Assembly (NCBI RefSeq): GCF_015832195.1
Contig: NC_052032.1
Location: 9,740,618-9,804,617 of the forward strand
Direction of reading: 5' to 3'
Source of the DNA: Motacilla alba alba
Lineage: Eukaryota; Chordata; Aves; Passeriformes; Motacillidae
Length of the DNA: 64,000 nucleotides
Positions 46,926 through 59,829 of this stretch are shown here, piece by piece. Numbering within the stretch: the first letter of the stretch is position 1; each line of letters begins with the position of its first letter. Both the position numbers and the translations under genes were made by a program. The notes under the pieces were generated by a model. It was given only the letters and a program-made list of their open reading frames with translations. It was not told where the DNA came from and did no database searches.

Positions 46926-49900
46926 GGAGCTATTGGAAGCAAATGGGACATGGTTCCAGTTTTATATACAGAGGAGTCTGTAGTGTTGTGTTACAACCAG
47001 TGGAAATGACCCGAGATTACAGTGCAGATCGTGTTGTGTACATCAGTAACAGTGGCTGGCGTACAAACCACAGCACAGAAGCCAAATGAAGCCAAGTGGA
47101 CGGGTACAGCAGCACGGGAGGAAGCAGCTGAAGGTACACAGAGCGTTCCCTTTACATCTGTACGCTTTTGTTGGCTAGTGAGTAGATACAGCTCAGTTTC
47201 AAATTCACTGTGCAGTTATTTTTCTTCCCACTCAACTGCTACCAAATTAAGAAAACTTGAATGTTCAAATTACATTTTTAGTGCTATAAACAGCCATGGT
47301 TGTTGCCAAATTACTTTATTTGAAATTGCTTTATTTATAGTTGGGAATAGTTCAGTCATCATTGTTCTCTAGTGATTACAAATTGGGAGAAAACGGAAGT
47401 ATTTTGAAAGTAGTCTGTAATTAGACCACAAGGATCTCTTGTACTTCATTTGGGAGTTTAAATCTGGGTAACTTCTTTGAGAGAGATTTATTGGGAAGAA
47501 AGATGGAATCGTCCACCATATTACTCATTTGTGGAATTCGTTCGTAGTATTTAAGGTTTAGATAGTTTATAGGTCATACTTCTTTTTATTCAATGCCATA
47601 TCCAATCTTAGTTCAAAAATAAACACTCCATCCTCTGTGGATAAATAATCCATCTCTTGGCTGCAGGTCAGACCTCAATTGGTGAAAGAGATTTAGAAAA
47701 ATAGACCTTTTCTTTAACGTTTAATACGCTGACTCACAAAGGAAAAGTGAAATTCATTCAAGTCTAGAAACAAATACAGTACAAGTGATTTATAGAATTG
47801 CATTCCTTCCCTCTAGAAACTTGCTGAGCATGAAACACTGCCCCAAAGCACTGCCTCTGTCTTTGCCTTGTCTTGGAGAAGTAATTATCATCAGAAAAGT
47901 CACATCAGACTGCACTGCCAGATTTCCTGTCAGAAGGGCTCTGCCTCCTGAGGAGTCTTTGCTTAGGAATTCTTTAGATGCATGGATGGTGGTGGTTTGG
48001 GTTACACAAGGGATATTTTAGCCCAAATTAGCAGCAATTTTGATTGATTTGGTTGATGGTGATTTTTGGTGGGTGGAAATTCAGCCATTAAAAAAAAGCC
48101 TGTGAGTCGGCCTTGGAAAGCACCAGCCTTTCCTCAAAATCTCCACTTCTGAGACTGCTTCCCATGGATGCCCTTCTCAGCAAGGGGCTGAAACATTTGG
48201 CAGTACAGGTTTCATGCTCAACTTTGTCACTAAGAGCTGGCCAGGGCTTTAAAAGCATACAGCCCACTGGGACTTGCTCTGCTGTTGTACTTCAGTGCTT
48301 TGGAGCCCCCGCCCCCAGCGTTGCTCTCTGAGGAGTGCACGTTCCCAGCCTGGCTCTGGGGCAGCTGGAGGACGGTGACATTCCGGAGTGGAAGCAGTAG
48401 TTAAGCACCAGTTACTGGCCCCTGCAGAGGCTCAAGAGAGAATTGCTTCGGAGAGAGCTGGTCGGCCTGAAAAGCTTAGTCAGTTTGATCAATAAATATT
48501 GACTTGGGGTTAGGATGAGAAATAAGACACTGCACCTTGGAACTGGAAGACAGAATCAACTTCCTCCTTTTTCTGTCCGAAAGGAGACTGGCTCCAACAC
48601 GTTTGTCCTTAAGGACCTCTGTGCTGCCTGACAGATAACTCATTATGCGTGTGTGAATGTACCTGTCCCCTTTTGCAGGGAGGGGTAAATGTGTGACTGG
48701 ACAAAGCTTGGAGGCTTTTTTCTGTGATTTTTTTTTCAACCATCTGCTCTGTTTCATGTTAACCCTGAAGGCATGGTTACCCACTCCTAAATTATGCAGC
48801 ATTGCCCAGAGAATGGCTCTGTAGTTGAATATGCTCTCTGCAGTACAGCCTCCCTTTTCTTCCAGTGTATGTGGATTTCCACACAATAGATGTTATCAGA
48901 AATCTATACTTGTCTTTATCCTGTTATTTTGAGCAGGGAAACAGTGACATGAGTTTAAAAACACAGGAAAGAATCTGTACTGCAAATCAGAATTTTTGTA
49001 ATTAAATTCATAGGATCACTAACTTTTCAAAAGCTGTACTGCTCTGAATGCTGTACTCTAGCCCACCGTTATTCTCCTTTGAGCAGAATGACTTTCCATC
49101 TGCTTAGAAACAGTTCTTTGTGAAAATAATGACAGAAGAATAAATACTGTCTCTCTTGCCCTGACGTTGTTACTTTACAGGACACCCTTACAAGACTCAC
49201 GTTCTGTTGAGAGTGCAGCAATACACACATTTCAGTATGCATAGATCATTAAATTGTAGCAGTGCCAGTAATAAAGCAAAACTTGCCAAGATGTCCTGTT
49301 CCTCTTAATTAAGCTTGATTTATGTGTGCCTGTTGACTTAAGATGCAGTTAGTGTCCACTGCTGCGATGATGCAGTACCCTGAGTAACTTTGTATTGATT
49401 ACGCTTCCGCAAGCTTGTGCTTTTGCAAGAACACAGAAATGAAACTCCAAGAAAATAAAGAAGTACATCAGGTTGTTTCCATGGAACACTGTTAATCTAT
49501 TCATAGCAGCTTCAAAGTATGAAGTTAAAACTTACCTTCTGCTCTACTCCCATCGAAACAGATGAGTGCTATGATTAACTCCCCTTTAGCTTAAAAAAAT
49601 AGAAGTGGATAGAATGTCAAAATACGTTTTGCTGGTAGGATGAACCTCCTTTGTCATGAGGAGTTACACCGATATTGGTGACCTAAAATGTGCATACACA
49701 GGTCACTGTGGGAGCAGCAGCTGCCTTCCCTTGCTGCCATGCTCCTCTGTGTAAGGGCAGCTTGTCTAGAATACTGTGGGCATTGCAGAAATAACTAACT
49801 ACTATTCCTTCTGAGGAAATGACTATTATTCCTTTTCCTCCCAAAATTCAATTGCATGCTCTGTACACTGCCTGGAACTATCTCCCTATTTTGGGTAGGA

Positions 49901-52900
49901 CTGCATCAGGAAACAAAAGTTGTCCACTGGATTTCTCGCATTCCTCCTCTGGAAAAGCAGCAATCCTGGACTTGTTTACTGAACAGAAAAAATAAATTCA
50001 TCTCCTTTAGCAACATCATTAGCAGCTTTTAGCCTGCTGTATGGATAGCTCAAACCTCTCACCTAATTTCTCACTAACTATTGAAAAAGCAATCCCAGCT
50101 CCCCCTGCTCACAGTACACGAGGTCGCTGGCTTTCCCCAGCACACATAAACCTCCTGGTTTACCACAGACTGTCTTAAAGGACTTGGAAAGGCAGTGCAA
50201 CTTTCCCTCCAACTTCTATCTATGATGCTCTAACCTCTAAAACTGGAGAAGGACATTTTCTTCCCTTGTTATCTTTTCTCTCTCTTGCCAGAACCAGCTG
50301 CATTGAGAAATCCTGTGTTCAAGCTGATGCTGCACTACACCTCATGAACTGCAGAGCAGCATAAGGCAGCTGGAGCTTCTAGATCCTGGTTAGAGGTATG
50401 GATGAGGCTTAAGTTTAATCAATTAAAAATTACCTGCAGCTTTTACTCATTCCAATCCTCTTGTGCCAACCAATGAAGGATAGCCAGTTACATTCAATTA
50501 ATGCCTTTTAAAATTAAGTGTTATTTATTCTACTAGAGATAACAGTCCAGAGGTTTTCACAAACGTGCAGTTCTGGCTGGTGAGAAAACATTTTGAAGTT
50601 GTTTACTTACACAGCATAGAAGAGACTGCAGCTTTAATTATCTTACTGTCCCAAATCTTGAAGTTAGAAATCAGATAAATTCAGTCTCTACAGTTAAAAT
50701 TTTTAAATGTTCTTTACATTCTTGTAACTCTCACTTCTTGGTGGATTATTAATTAAACATGGAAGAGTACTCCCCCTGAGAAGGCTTCAGTCTGTACAAG
50801 AGTTTCTGTAGACTAGGCTTGATGGGTTCTTTTCAAGTACACAACTACTAAACTACCTGTGGTACAGTATCTATGACCTTAAATTGTACAGAGTTAAGGC
50901 ACCAAATACAAGATAAAACAACATCCAAAATAAGAGATATGCTTTAGAACTGCACATCTCCACACACCGCTTTTGGACATTCAGCTCCTCAAAAACATCA
51001 AGGTAAACAATGTGGTCTGAATGTTTCATGCAGTCTCAGGAACTGGAGAAAAAAACCCACTTTACTGAATTTAAACCTTCCTGTCTGATGAACTTTTCTC
51101 TTACCTAACTCACGGCACTCACAGTAAAGCACTGCCTTGCCTACACAGCATCAGACCCGTGTGGGAGGAAGAGCCCCCTTCCTCCTAGGAAACCCCAGAG
51201 AGAGGAGTAGACAGAGGAACAGATGTTTCCTACTTGTGCTTTTGTATTATCTCACATATCAAACCAACAAGTGAATCCCGTATCTATGAGCAGAAGAGGC
51301 AAGCACCACGATACCTGGACATAAATAGGTGTGGATTCAGATGACACAAATAAAGCTAAGAAGGCATCGCTCTGGGGTTAAGCAATAAAACAGTTTAGTG
51401 GTGACAGTTCTCTTAATACCAAATACTTAACCACTAGCTTACATGGTTTATGTTCAAAAGAAAGTGCAGGTGAAACTGCTGCTGTGGTCCATAGGCACAG
51501 GACTTCAGTGCTGGGTTTCTCTGGTGAAGTGCTCTAAAATTACTTTAGCAGAATTTCCACTGCCAGTGGAATGAAACCAACAAGCTGTTAGACAAGCTGT
51601 CTCCTGTACTAAGACAGCAGATTCAGCTACCCTGTCTCTTTGCTCTGCTTTAAACAAGTCAATAAAAGATCTCATTTTTCACTGGATTATTCAGCAGGAA
51701 GCCCAAGAGGGTCTGTGTGCTGAACATTCGAGCTGAGTTACTGGTTTTTGAGACAGAACAGCCGTTCCTAACAGAGCTCCTCAGTGTGCCCAGCACAGAG
51801 CTCATTTTCATTCTTTTGATGCCAGAGAGGCAAGGTCTTAGTCAGCTTCACGACTGAGAACAACAATCTGAATTTCATGTTTACACATCTCATCATGCAT
51901 CCAAAGGAATCCACAGCAGCAGAGCTCCCGCGCTGTTTCCCAGAGCCACCGGAAACAGGAGCTGTTTTTGTAAGCTGCTTTGTGACTTGGAACTCTGGGA
52001 CATAGTTTTCCCTTCATTAAGTAAGAGGCAACTGTCTTAGAATTTAGCTAAAGGCAAGAAGTTCTGATACTGAGTGAGCATATCTTGGTATACCAAGTAC
52101 AAGAGGCAGAAGGAAACTTGTAATTTTGTCTGAGTAAAGACTGAAATACTGTCTTGTCGTTTATAGGATTAGGAGAGACGTTAGCTATCCCCCCTCCAGA
52201 CTGGCTCAGAAGTACAGATGCAGAATTATAAATGAAGCAAGGGACTTTACATCAGGGAGTTGGTAGCAGAAAAAACAGGGAGTGCCACTCTCACTCTCCA
52301 AGGGACATTGCCAGGACTGGGTCAGAGATGGTACATTAAAGCTGCTCACATTTATTGCTGTCTTGGAGATAAAGAAGTGACAAGAGAATGATGTTGCACA
52401 GCTGAACAGCCAACAAACATAAGATTTTTTTCCTAGACTACTTGAAAAATTTTCATGCCCCTCCTGCATTTTCTACATCCTAATAATCTGAGGAACTTCT
52501 CGTCAGGGAAATTGTTCTCAATAGCTCAATGAAAGCACAAAGCCTCAAATTTAGATTTGTGCACTTTTCCCCAGTTAAGTTCTTTCAGGGGCTTGAGGGC
52601 ACAGTCTTTTATTAAGACACACTTTAAATCCTTTTTCCTACCAGAAGGCAAGTGTTCTCAAAGAAAGAATCCTTGTCTCCAGAGATGAGATACTGGAGCA
52701 GTTTTCAGATCTTTGTTAATGAGTAGAAGTAGTCTTCTGGCACATGAATAAGTTGAAATATTTGTAGGAAAACTGGTTTCTCTGAAGTGCTTCACAGTCT
52801 GATTAAAAGTTTTTAAGAATCTAGACACTTACATGTAACAATTTCATCATTTGAGAGAATCAGTTATTTACTAGGATTCTAGAAGATGGTCAGAAAAGGC

Positions 52901-55900
52901 AGGGCAGGAGGACAGACTTGACAGAAGCAAAGGTATTTAACAGCACTGAAAGTCATGGCAGCAGCATTTACAGCACATTAAGTGGGGAGCCATGACAATT
53001 GCTGAATCATCTAATTAGCTCACACTGGCTACACGACAGCAAATTAGACAGATTAGGAACCACCTACCCAGGCACTAAATTGCCTTTGTGAGGGTTGGAT
53101 TGTGCACTGTGTCCAACAGAAATTGCTTGGGCAACCGAGGCCTTGTGTTACACATTCCCTTCAGGAGCATAGGCTGGCCTCCCTCCATCCAACTGGCGAA
53201 ACGCCCAGGAATAAGGTCACCCTGTTCCAGCTCCTGAATGTGTGCTTAAGGAAGACAGCAAGCACTGGCAGAGAGAGAACACGATGGCAGGAAGCACCAC
53301 AAACCATGCTTGGAGCTAGCCAAGCCCTCCAAACCAGTCTGGTTACTCTAAACCCTTCTCTAGGTAGAGCCTGAGCCTGCCTGGAATCTCTTGTGGCTGG
53401 CAAAGTAGGACTGAAGCAGACCCCTAAAGCTCATGGGTGTTTTTGCAAAGTCAATGGTGATGCCATTCATTTCCAGTATAAAGAACACATTAAACACTTC
53501 AGTTCTTCATTGTAAATCTCTGGCTTTTAATCCTTTAAGTGCCAGACACCATCTCCCAAAATACACACGATCATCTGGTTAGCTAAAACTGGCGTTAAGG
53601 TGGGTAGTGTATAGGCACAGACTTTCCCTGGTCTCCTATTTATAGATGTACTAATTGAAAGGAACTTTTCAGATTTCTTTTCCATGAACCAGAAATTCAA
53701 ACTTTAAAATACCATTTTTGCTCCACTGAAAAGGTACTCCAGAACTGGTAATGCTACTGGCAGCTGCACAGAGCATACACAACCAGATGTATGTGTTTGG
53801 CTCTTGGGTACATGCAGAAATGCAAAGCTCAGTAGCTGTAACACAGACCTCCAACCTCACAGAAAAGGCAGTTCAGACCAAGCTCCTTTTAAAAGGAAAC
53901 CTAAAAGTATTATGCAGAAGAAATGAGTTTCTACTTCTGCTTTAGCAAAACCATGCTTGATGCAACACTGATGAAGCAGATGTTACCTAGATTACTCATC
54001 AGATGATAGCCTAATATTAGGCTAAAATCTGCTGATGGGATTGGCTGCTCTCAAACGTGAACACATCAGGCACTTCAGAGCCTACTCTGTGACCCTTCAG
54101 TACTTGGGGCTGTTTTGCTCAAGTTCCACATGAATGAGAGGGGTTCCCAGGCAATCATGTGCCTTAGGGTCTTATCTCTGATTCCAGGTGCCTGCAGAAC
54201 CCAGATTTAGGAGTCTTAGTGTGTTTCACATATCAGAAAATGGTTCTCTCCTACTGAAAAGGGAGGCAGCAAAGGCAAGGGGCATCTCAGACATAAATAC
54301 TGCAATGCTTTACTGCATTACAAACAGCAGGGTATTAGAGAAATCTAGAGGAAAAAAGATGCAAGAAAGTTTGGGTCATTTAAAAAAAAACAGCAGGAGA
54401 GTGGAAAGCTTAGGATTTTAAGAGTTAAAAAGAGTGATAACAGAAAAATACAGAAATTCACAGTTAAAGCAGTTCTGCTGGAAAGAAATACACATGGATT
54501 AAGCTGCCAAGCACAGTCCACAAAGAAGCAGATCAAATGAGAGTCAGCAAGATGCTTATTATCAGTCCTTGAAGTGGACAGTGCTCGTCAGGCTGACAGC
54601 AGTTAAGCTTAGGAAAGGAATATTCAGGAGAAGTTCATTATAATGCACCTTGATGCATATAATTTCCTATCTGAAGGAGCAGAGCAGCCTGCTGCTCCAG
54701 GATCAGCATTGCTGGGCCTGCCAGGCTTAAAAAGGGACTGAACTGTAGGTGAGCTGCAGATCCAGCCCTGAGTTTGCACCTTGAAGATAACAGCAGATGG
54801 AAACCTGCCCCCTGAACAGGAAGAACATTCTGATTGCTCATCAGTTGTCCTGCAGATGTCATGGAAGATTGGGTGCTGCCAGGGCCAGCCCCTGGAACAG
54901 TTCCTCAGTTCATTTCCCAGGTGCAAGTTCAGGAGCAAAGCTGGCACTACTGAACAGCTCTTTTTCTCTTACCAGCCTATGCCTTATATCCAGAAATATC
55001 CTGAGGAATGGATGTACATGCAGCTACTCAGTGAATTTGATGATTCAATATTAAAATCAGATATAGTTTCTATTTGCTGTTAGTGTTTTGATGCAGACCT
55101 TTGGGCTTGATACACCACTACATATTCTGTACCAAGTGGTTTTCTATTTGACACCAGTGTCAACTGTTACCAGTCAGGGGTTGTTCATGTTTTCATCTCT
55201 GAATTGACACCCTAAAATGCTAATACATCATCATCAGCTTACTCCCTTTTGCTTTTTTATTTTTTAACCATTTTTATATAAAAAGAGTTGTTTCCAGCAA
55301 CTTCAAGTACTGCAAGTACTGCACTTCTGGAGTACTGTACTATGCAACTTTGCATAACGCAAGGTTTAAAAGACAAATAAAAAAATAGTATTTTAAAACT
55401 ACACATATCATGTGCACTAGTAGGTCATAATCCAAACCCATTTTAATCTAAGTAAAAGATTGTTAAAACATTTACTACAGAACTGAAAAGAATTATTTAT
55501 GGATGGCTGTATCCTAATTTCCAGCTGTAGAAAACCACAGCTAAGCAAAGGATTCATGCAGAGATAAATCCCTGCCTGCCCTCCCGTCCTGCACTGCACC
55601 CACAGGAGGGAAGCAAACCTTGCTGCTTCCTGAATTAATTTGACCTAATGTAATTTGATCTCTGCAGATTTTAACTGCAATAGCATCAAAGTTGTTCGTT
55701 CTTCATTTGGAGTTTAGCTTTAATAGTTTAGGGAAATAGTTTCTCTCATTATTAGTGTCACCCATTGCACTTAGCCAGAACCAGGGTGTGCATTCAGAGC
55801 AGGCCATGGCTGGCTTTGGTACCTACCCCAACGTGTCCACAGGGATGCAAGGAATGCAGTGCCTGACACAGCAGTATCAACACAGCTGTTTATGCTACAC

Positions 55901-58792
55901 AGGAGAAAAATCTTTGAAGGAGAACAGTCTGTTGATAAAACCAAACAATTTCTTAAGTGTTAGGTAATATTTTTTAACTGAAACTGGAGTATTTGAATTG
56001 GCCTTGAGAAATACAAAGTTGGGGTTCAGACCTATGTATTACCTCTTTAAACACTGAGTTAACAAGACATAATAAAAAACGTGCCATATACAAGATTGTC
56101 ACAGGTATATGAGATTTTTAGAAAAAAAGCAATAAAAATATTCTTTAAGCTGAAAATAAAATCTCTTACCTTTTATAGCACGATCTCAGCTTACAGTCAC
56201 TACATTTCTGCTTATTTTATACAAGTGCATATGGCTATGAAGGTCCGGAGAGAATGAGAATAAAGTGGAATTAACCTGCTGAAAACTGCTTAGAAGTCTT
56301 AAGCTGCAACATATAGATGTTCCAATACCATTTTAAAAAACATTCGCCTTTCAGTTATTGCTGATTGACAATCTCAAAATATCAACATACAAATATTCAA
56401 AGAGGGAAATATCTCAGTAAATTTTGAGCAGCAAAGGTTTTTGAACTGGATGTTTCCCAAATACTGTGTTTTCCTATCATTTGGTGATGATTTTAAGAGA
56501 CACAAAAGCAATCCACTTGATTTTCAAGTTCAGGCCTACGATTTTTGTGCCTCATATCAATGATGTGGGAAAGAGAGAGAAACTATATCATTCAGTTACA
56601 TTTTGGGAAAAATACTATGTTCTATTTCTTTTCTTCTGCCATTTTGCTACATTTCATGTCTGCTGACATGCACAATGGTACAAAGCACTGCTGCTTCAGG
56701 AGTGACCATTGCACAGCTCTGTAGCAACTTTTATAGGAAACATGCAAATACAGTATAGTATCAAAATTCTGAAGGACTTCAGTAGTGAAAGTAAAGGCAG
56801 ATTTCAGTGCTTGAAGCAGCACTCGACCCGGGTTGTGCCTCGGTTTGGCATTTGGTTTTCCCCCCTCAACACACCAGTCCTTCCCCTTCTCGTGTAAAGA
56901 AATAACCAGGAGTTATACACATCTATTGCTATGTACCCAAAGAGAGGACTTGTGGCTTGGACTAAGTATTGCTTTTCATTACGTGGAACAAAGTTCAAGA
57001 AGTGAGAAAAACACTTTAAAAACAAAAGAAGGAAAAAAGCTCAGATCCCATGTCTGAAGTTGAGAAACCTCAAAATAAGCCACGTTTTTCTTGCTTTTAA
57101 GACATGTACAAAATGCCATTTGGAGCCACACAACCTGATGGTTCTAGAAGTCAGAGAAGAAATCTTGAGGGCCCAAGTGAATAATAAAAGGTGCGATGCT
57201 GAGAGGCTGGCAATAGGGACTGTCAATGAAAAAACCACCTACAGTGGGAGAAGAGCAGAGAAGCAAAAACCTCATGTTAATTTCTGAGACTGGCTGAAGC
57301 TAAAGCTCCATTTAAATTTCTCTGCTCTTTCAGCTGCAAGTGGAATTTTCATTGTAAAATGGGCACTTTGAATTCTTTGAAGGTATTGAAACATCTAACA
57401 CTTCCAAGGTTACCACTTTCTAAACAAAGAACTGACAGCTCATTCATATTTTCAGTAAAGCAGAGAAATGTAAAATATGCAGCAAGGGGGCAAGTTTACA
57501 ATGTGGTTAGTAACTCCCAACAAATGACAAAAAATAAAAAATGACTTCTATAAATCATCTGAAATGACTGCCATCATGTTGGAAAAGAGCATAGCGCCCT
57601 TCTTGTCTTTGAAATAGGAACAAGTTTTTGGCTTAGAAATGTTCATTGTATAGAATTGGTTCACAGAATATTTTGTTTGGAATTTTTCAAAACTGGGGAT
57701 TCAGGGAAAAAAAAAAAAAGGAAACTACAAACAGTTGCCAATCAGGGGAACTCCAGAAGAGAGGGGGGGAAAAAATGTGTGCGGAGGAAAGATTCCTTTA
57801 ATGAATATTTGATTAACAAAAATGGGCTCTGATCAGCCATGCTTTTTCTGCTCCGTGATGGCTTCCTTTCATCCATAGGCCAGCAAAACAGATCAGTGAT
57901 TTCTGAGCACCTCTGAATTTGGCTCCATCCCCGGCCCTGCTCTGTGCTCCGTGGGTGACACCAGGCTCACCCTCCCGGGCCATCGTCTACGTTTTATTAA
58001 AGTACCACCGACACCAAACGGAAGCGAGAGCTACGGCAGGAGGAGAACCCTGGAAATGTAAACACATTCCTAAGCACAAATACTTAGCTTAAGAATAACA
58101 GCTGCAGTTAATTCCAGGGAAAGCAGCTTGTTCTATAAGCCACCCCTTATTCAGCTTTTCTGGTATTTCTCTCCCTCTAAGGGGGCTGTGGAGAGGAGGA
58201 ACTTTGCTTTAAGCACCGCTCTTACAACACCTCAGCACAGACACGGCTCCCCTTGCCTCAGCAGCAGCGTCTGTTAGACAACAGGGGACAAAGGCAGATC
58301 TTTGGAAGAGCAGGAACTAAAGCCAGCCTATGGAAAAGCAACGGGCGAGGGCTGAGGAGACAGTGCAACCAACAATGCTGCTTATTTGTGGGGTGATACC
58401 TTAATAAAGACCACTGGAACCCCTTGTTAGAGCCCACAGCAGACTCCAGGCGTGGAGCTGGGGCCTATCCTGGAATTTCAGACAGGTGCACACACTCCTC
58501 ATCAAAAAGAGGACTCTGGGTTTGAGCACCAGGTCATAAAAAAGTACTGGCCTATGGCTGAAGTGTGTCACTTTCCACAGCAGCACTCAACAAGAACTGG
58601 GACAATTAAATAGCAAGTTTTCATGGGGACCTTGTTGCTGCTTTAGATTCTTATAAATGTAAGGGGGAAAGGAGAACCTTTGGTTTAATAAACAATTGAC
58701 AAATAAAATGCTTTCTGTAGAAATGGTGGATGGAAAATCAAGGGTGGGCAGACAATCTTAAAAGTGAAGAAGGCCACAAGAACAAGTGGATT

Positions 58793-58832
58793 TTTTTCTT
58801 TTTTTTCTCTCTCTTTTTTTTTTTTTTTGTAA
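58793..58832 (+). repeat. T-rich/CT low-complexity tract
   Basis: About 40 bp of T runs broken by CT. On the STRBP sense strand it is an A-rich tract that could cause internal priming in cDNA libraries and look like a false 3' end. Confidence 0.85.
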
Positions 58833-59199
58833 AGACGGAAATAAAGGAAAACATGTAGTTTTTGAGCTCTAAAGAACCTGATTGGAACATTATTGTTGTC
58901 CTTTCTCTGGGCAATACGGGTGTAAGGTGTATCCCTGGAATTGCATCCTTCTGTGGGAACTTCCTTTAATACTTGTTTAGTACTTGTTTCACAGAATGCA
59001 GCCTTATACAGAGACAGACTAATTCCCTTTGTTTCATTTGTTTTTCAGCATTTTGTGTATGAGTGAAAAGTCTTCTTGGATAATTAAGACTGTGTCTAAA
59101 ATCACAGTTACAGTATGCTGATCTATAAGGAAACTCAGGTACTGATGCTTAACTATAAAAAATAAGATAAAACAATATTTTAACCCATATTTTACTAAG

Positions 59200-59205
59200 T
59201 TTATT
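59200..59205 (-). terminator. STRBP: Candidate proximal STRBP polyadenylation signal
   Basis: The minus strand reads AATAAA here and at 59404-59409, that is 0.55 and 0.35 kb after the stop. Either could produce a short 3' UTR. Confidence 0.4.
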
Positions 59206-59752
59206 ACACACCATAATATTTACAAAGTTAAATGTTAACTGTAAAGTTTCTATCTTGTTTTTTTTTATTATTACTCTTTTTATTTTTGTTTTTTAAAGAA
59301 CTATGCCCTGCATTTAATAACCCTACAGCAAATACAGGTCATTAACTGAGTCTGTGTGACTGCATTAGGAAACAGGCAGTACTCTTGTGTTACAACAAAA
59401 CAGTTTATTTGTGATCAGTGTTTTATATTCTATACATCCTTCACAAATTTAATTTTACATAATCGGATACTTCATTTAAAACGTAAGATTTAAGCTTCTA
59501 GTTCTTCCCTATAACAGAAGGCTGGTATAAGTTATTTGAAAATGAGGTAACATTTCACAGAACATTTTTTTCAAGTTTTAGAGAACTAAATTTGCATTTT
59601 GTTAAAATCAAAAAGTAGGAAAAAGATGTTTCTTTACAAATGACTTTGCTCAAGTATGTGTTCAAAGAAAACAGGATAAAAAGGCTTTTTTCTTCTAACA
59701 TTCTGTACTGTACTGTGTTGTTCAATCAATAGGAATTAGCTTCTGCCATTTG
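59206..59752 (-). other. STRBP: STRBP proximal 3' UTR
   Basis: AT-rich non-coding sequence follows the STRBP stop codon. It includes a Pumilio-type TGTAAATA on the minus strand (plus 59217-59224) near the proximal poly(A) signals. Confidence 0.75.
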
Positions 59753-59829
59753 CTAAAAGAATGAGTAGTGGGGAACGGGGTAAGTTGGGAATTTCATAAC
59801 TGGTAACAGAACCATTCTCTTGGGTAAAC
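59753..59829 (-). CDS. STRBP: STRBP final coding exon
   Basis: On the minus strand the acceptor is TTCTTCTCTCTGTAG, followed by GT completing a Gly codon. Twenty-four residues ([18 protein letters not shown] to HYSFF) and TAG at 59755-59753 follow. The hydrophobic, proline- and tyrosine-rich tail is characteristic of the protein. Confidence 0.94.

Larger units (their letters stand above)
46900..59200 (-). other. Possible long STRBP 3' UTR or overlapping non-coding transcript
   Basis: These 12 kb contain no exon I can support on either strand. By eye, the plus strand between about 48 and 58 kb is richer in A and C than in T and G, the reverse of the RABGAP1 side, as expected if the minus strand is transcribed. 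Multiple minus-strand AATAAA signals are present. Either the STRBP 3' UTR extends through it, or a separate leftward non-coding RNA lies here. Mammals have a non-coding host gene, MIR600HG, at about this place, but I see no evidence of homology. Confidence 0.4.

Noticed and set aside
48476..48886. 136-codon minus-strand frame in the presumed STRBP 3' UTR
   Set aside because: It begins with TTG (the first ATG is internal), shows no recognisable family and has no splice signals. A chance frame is the simplest reading.
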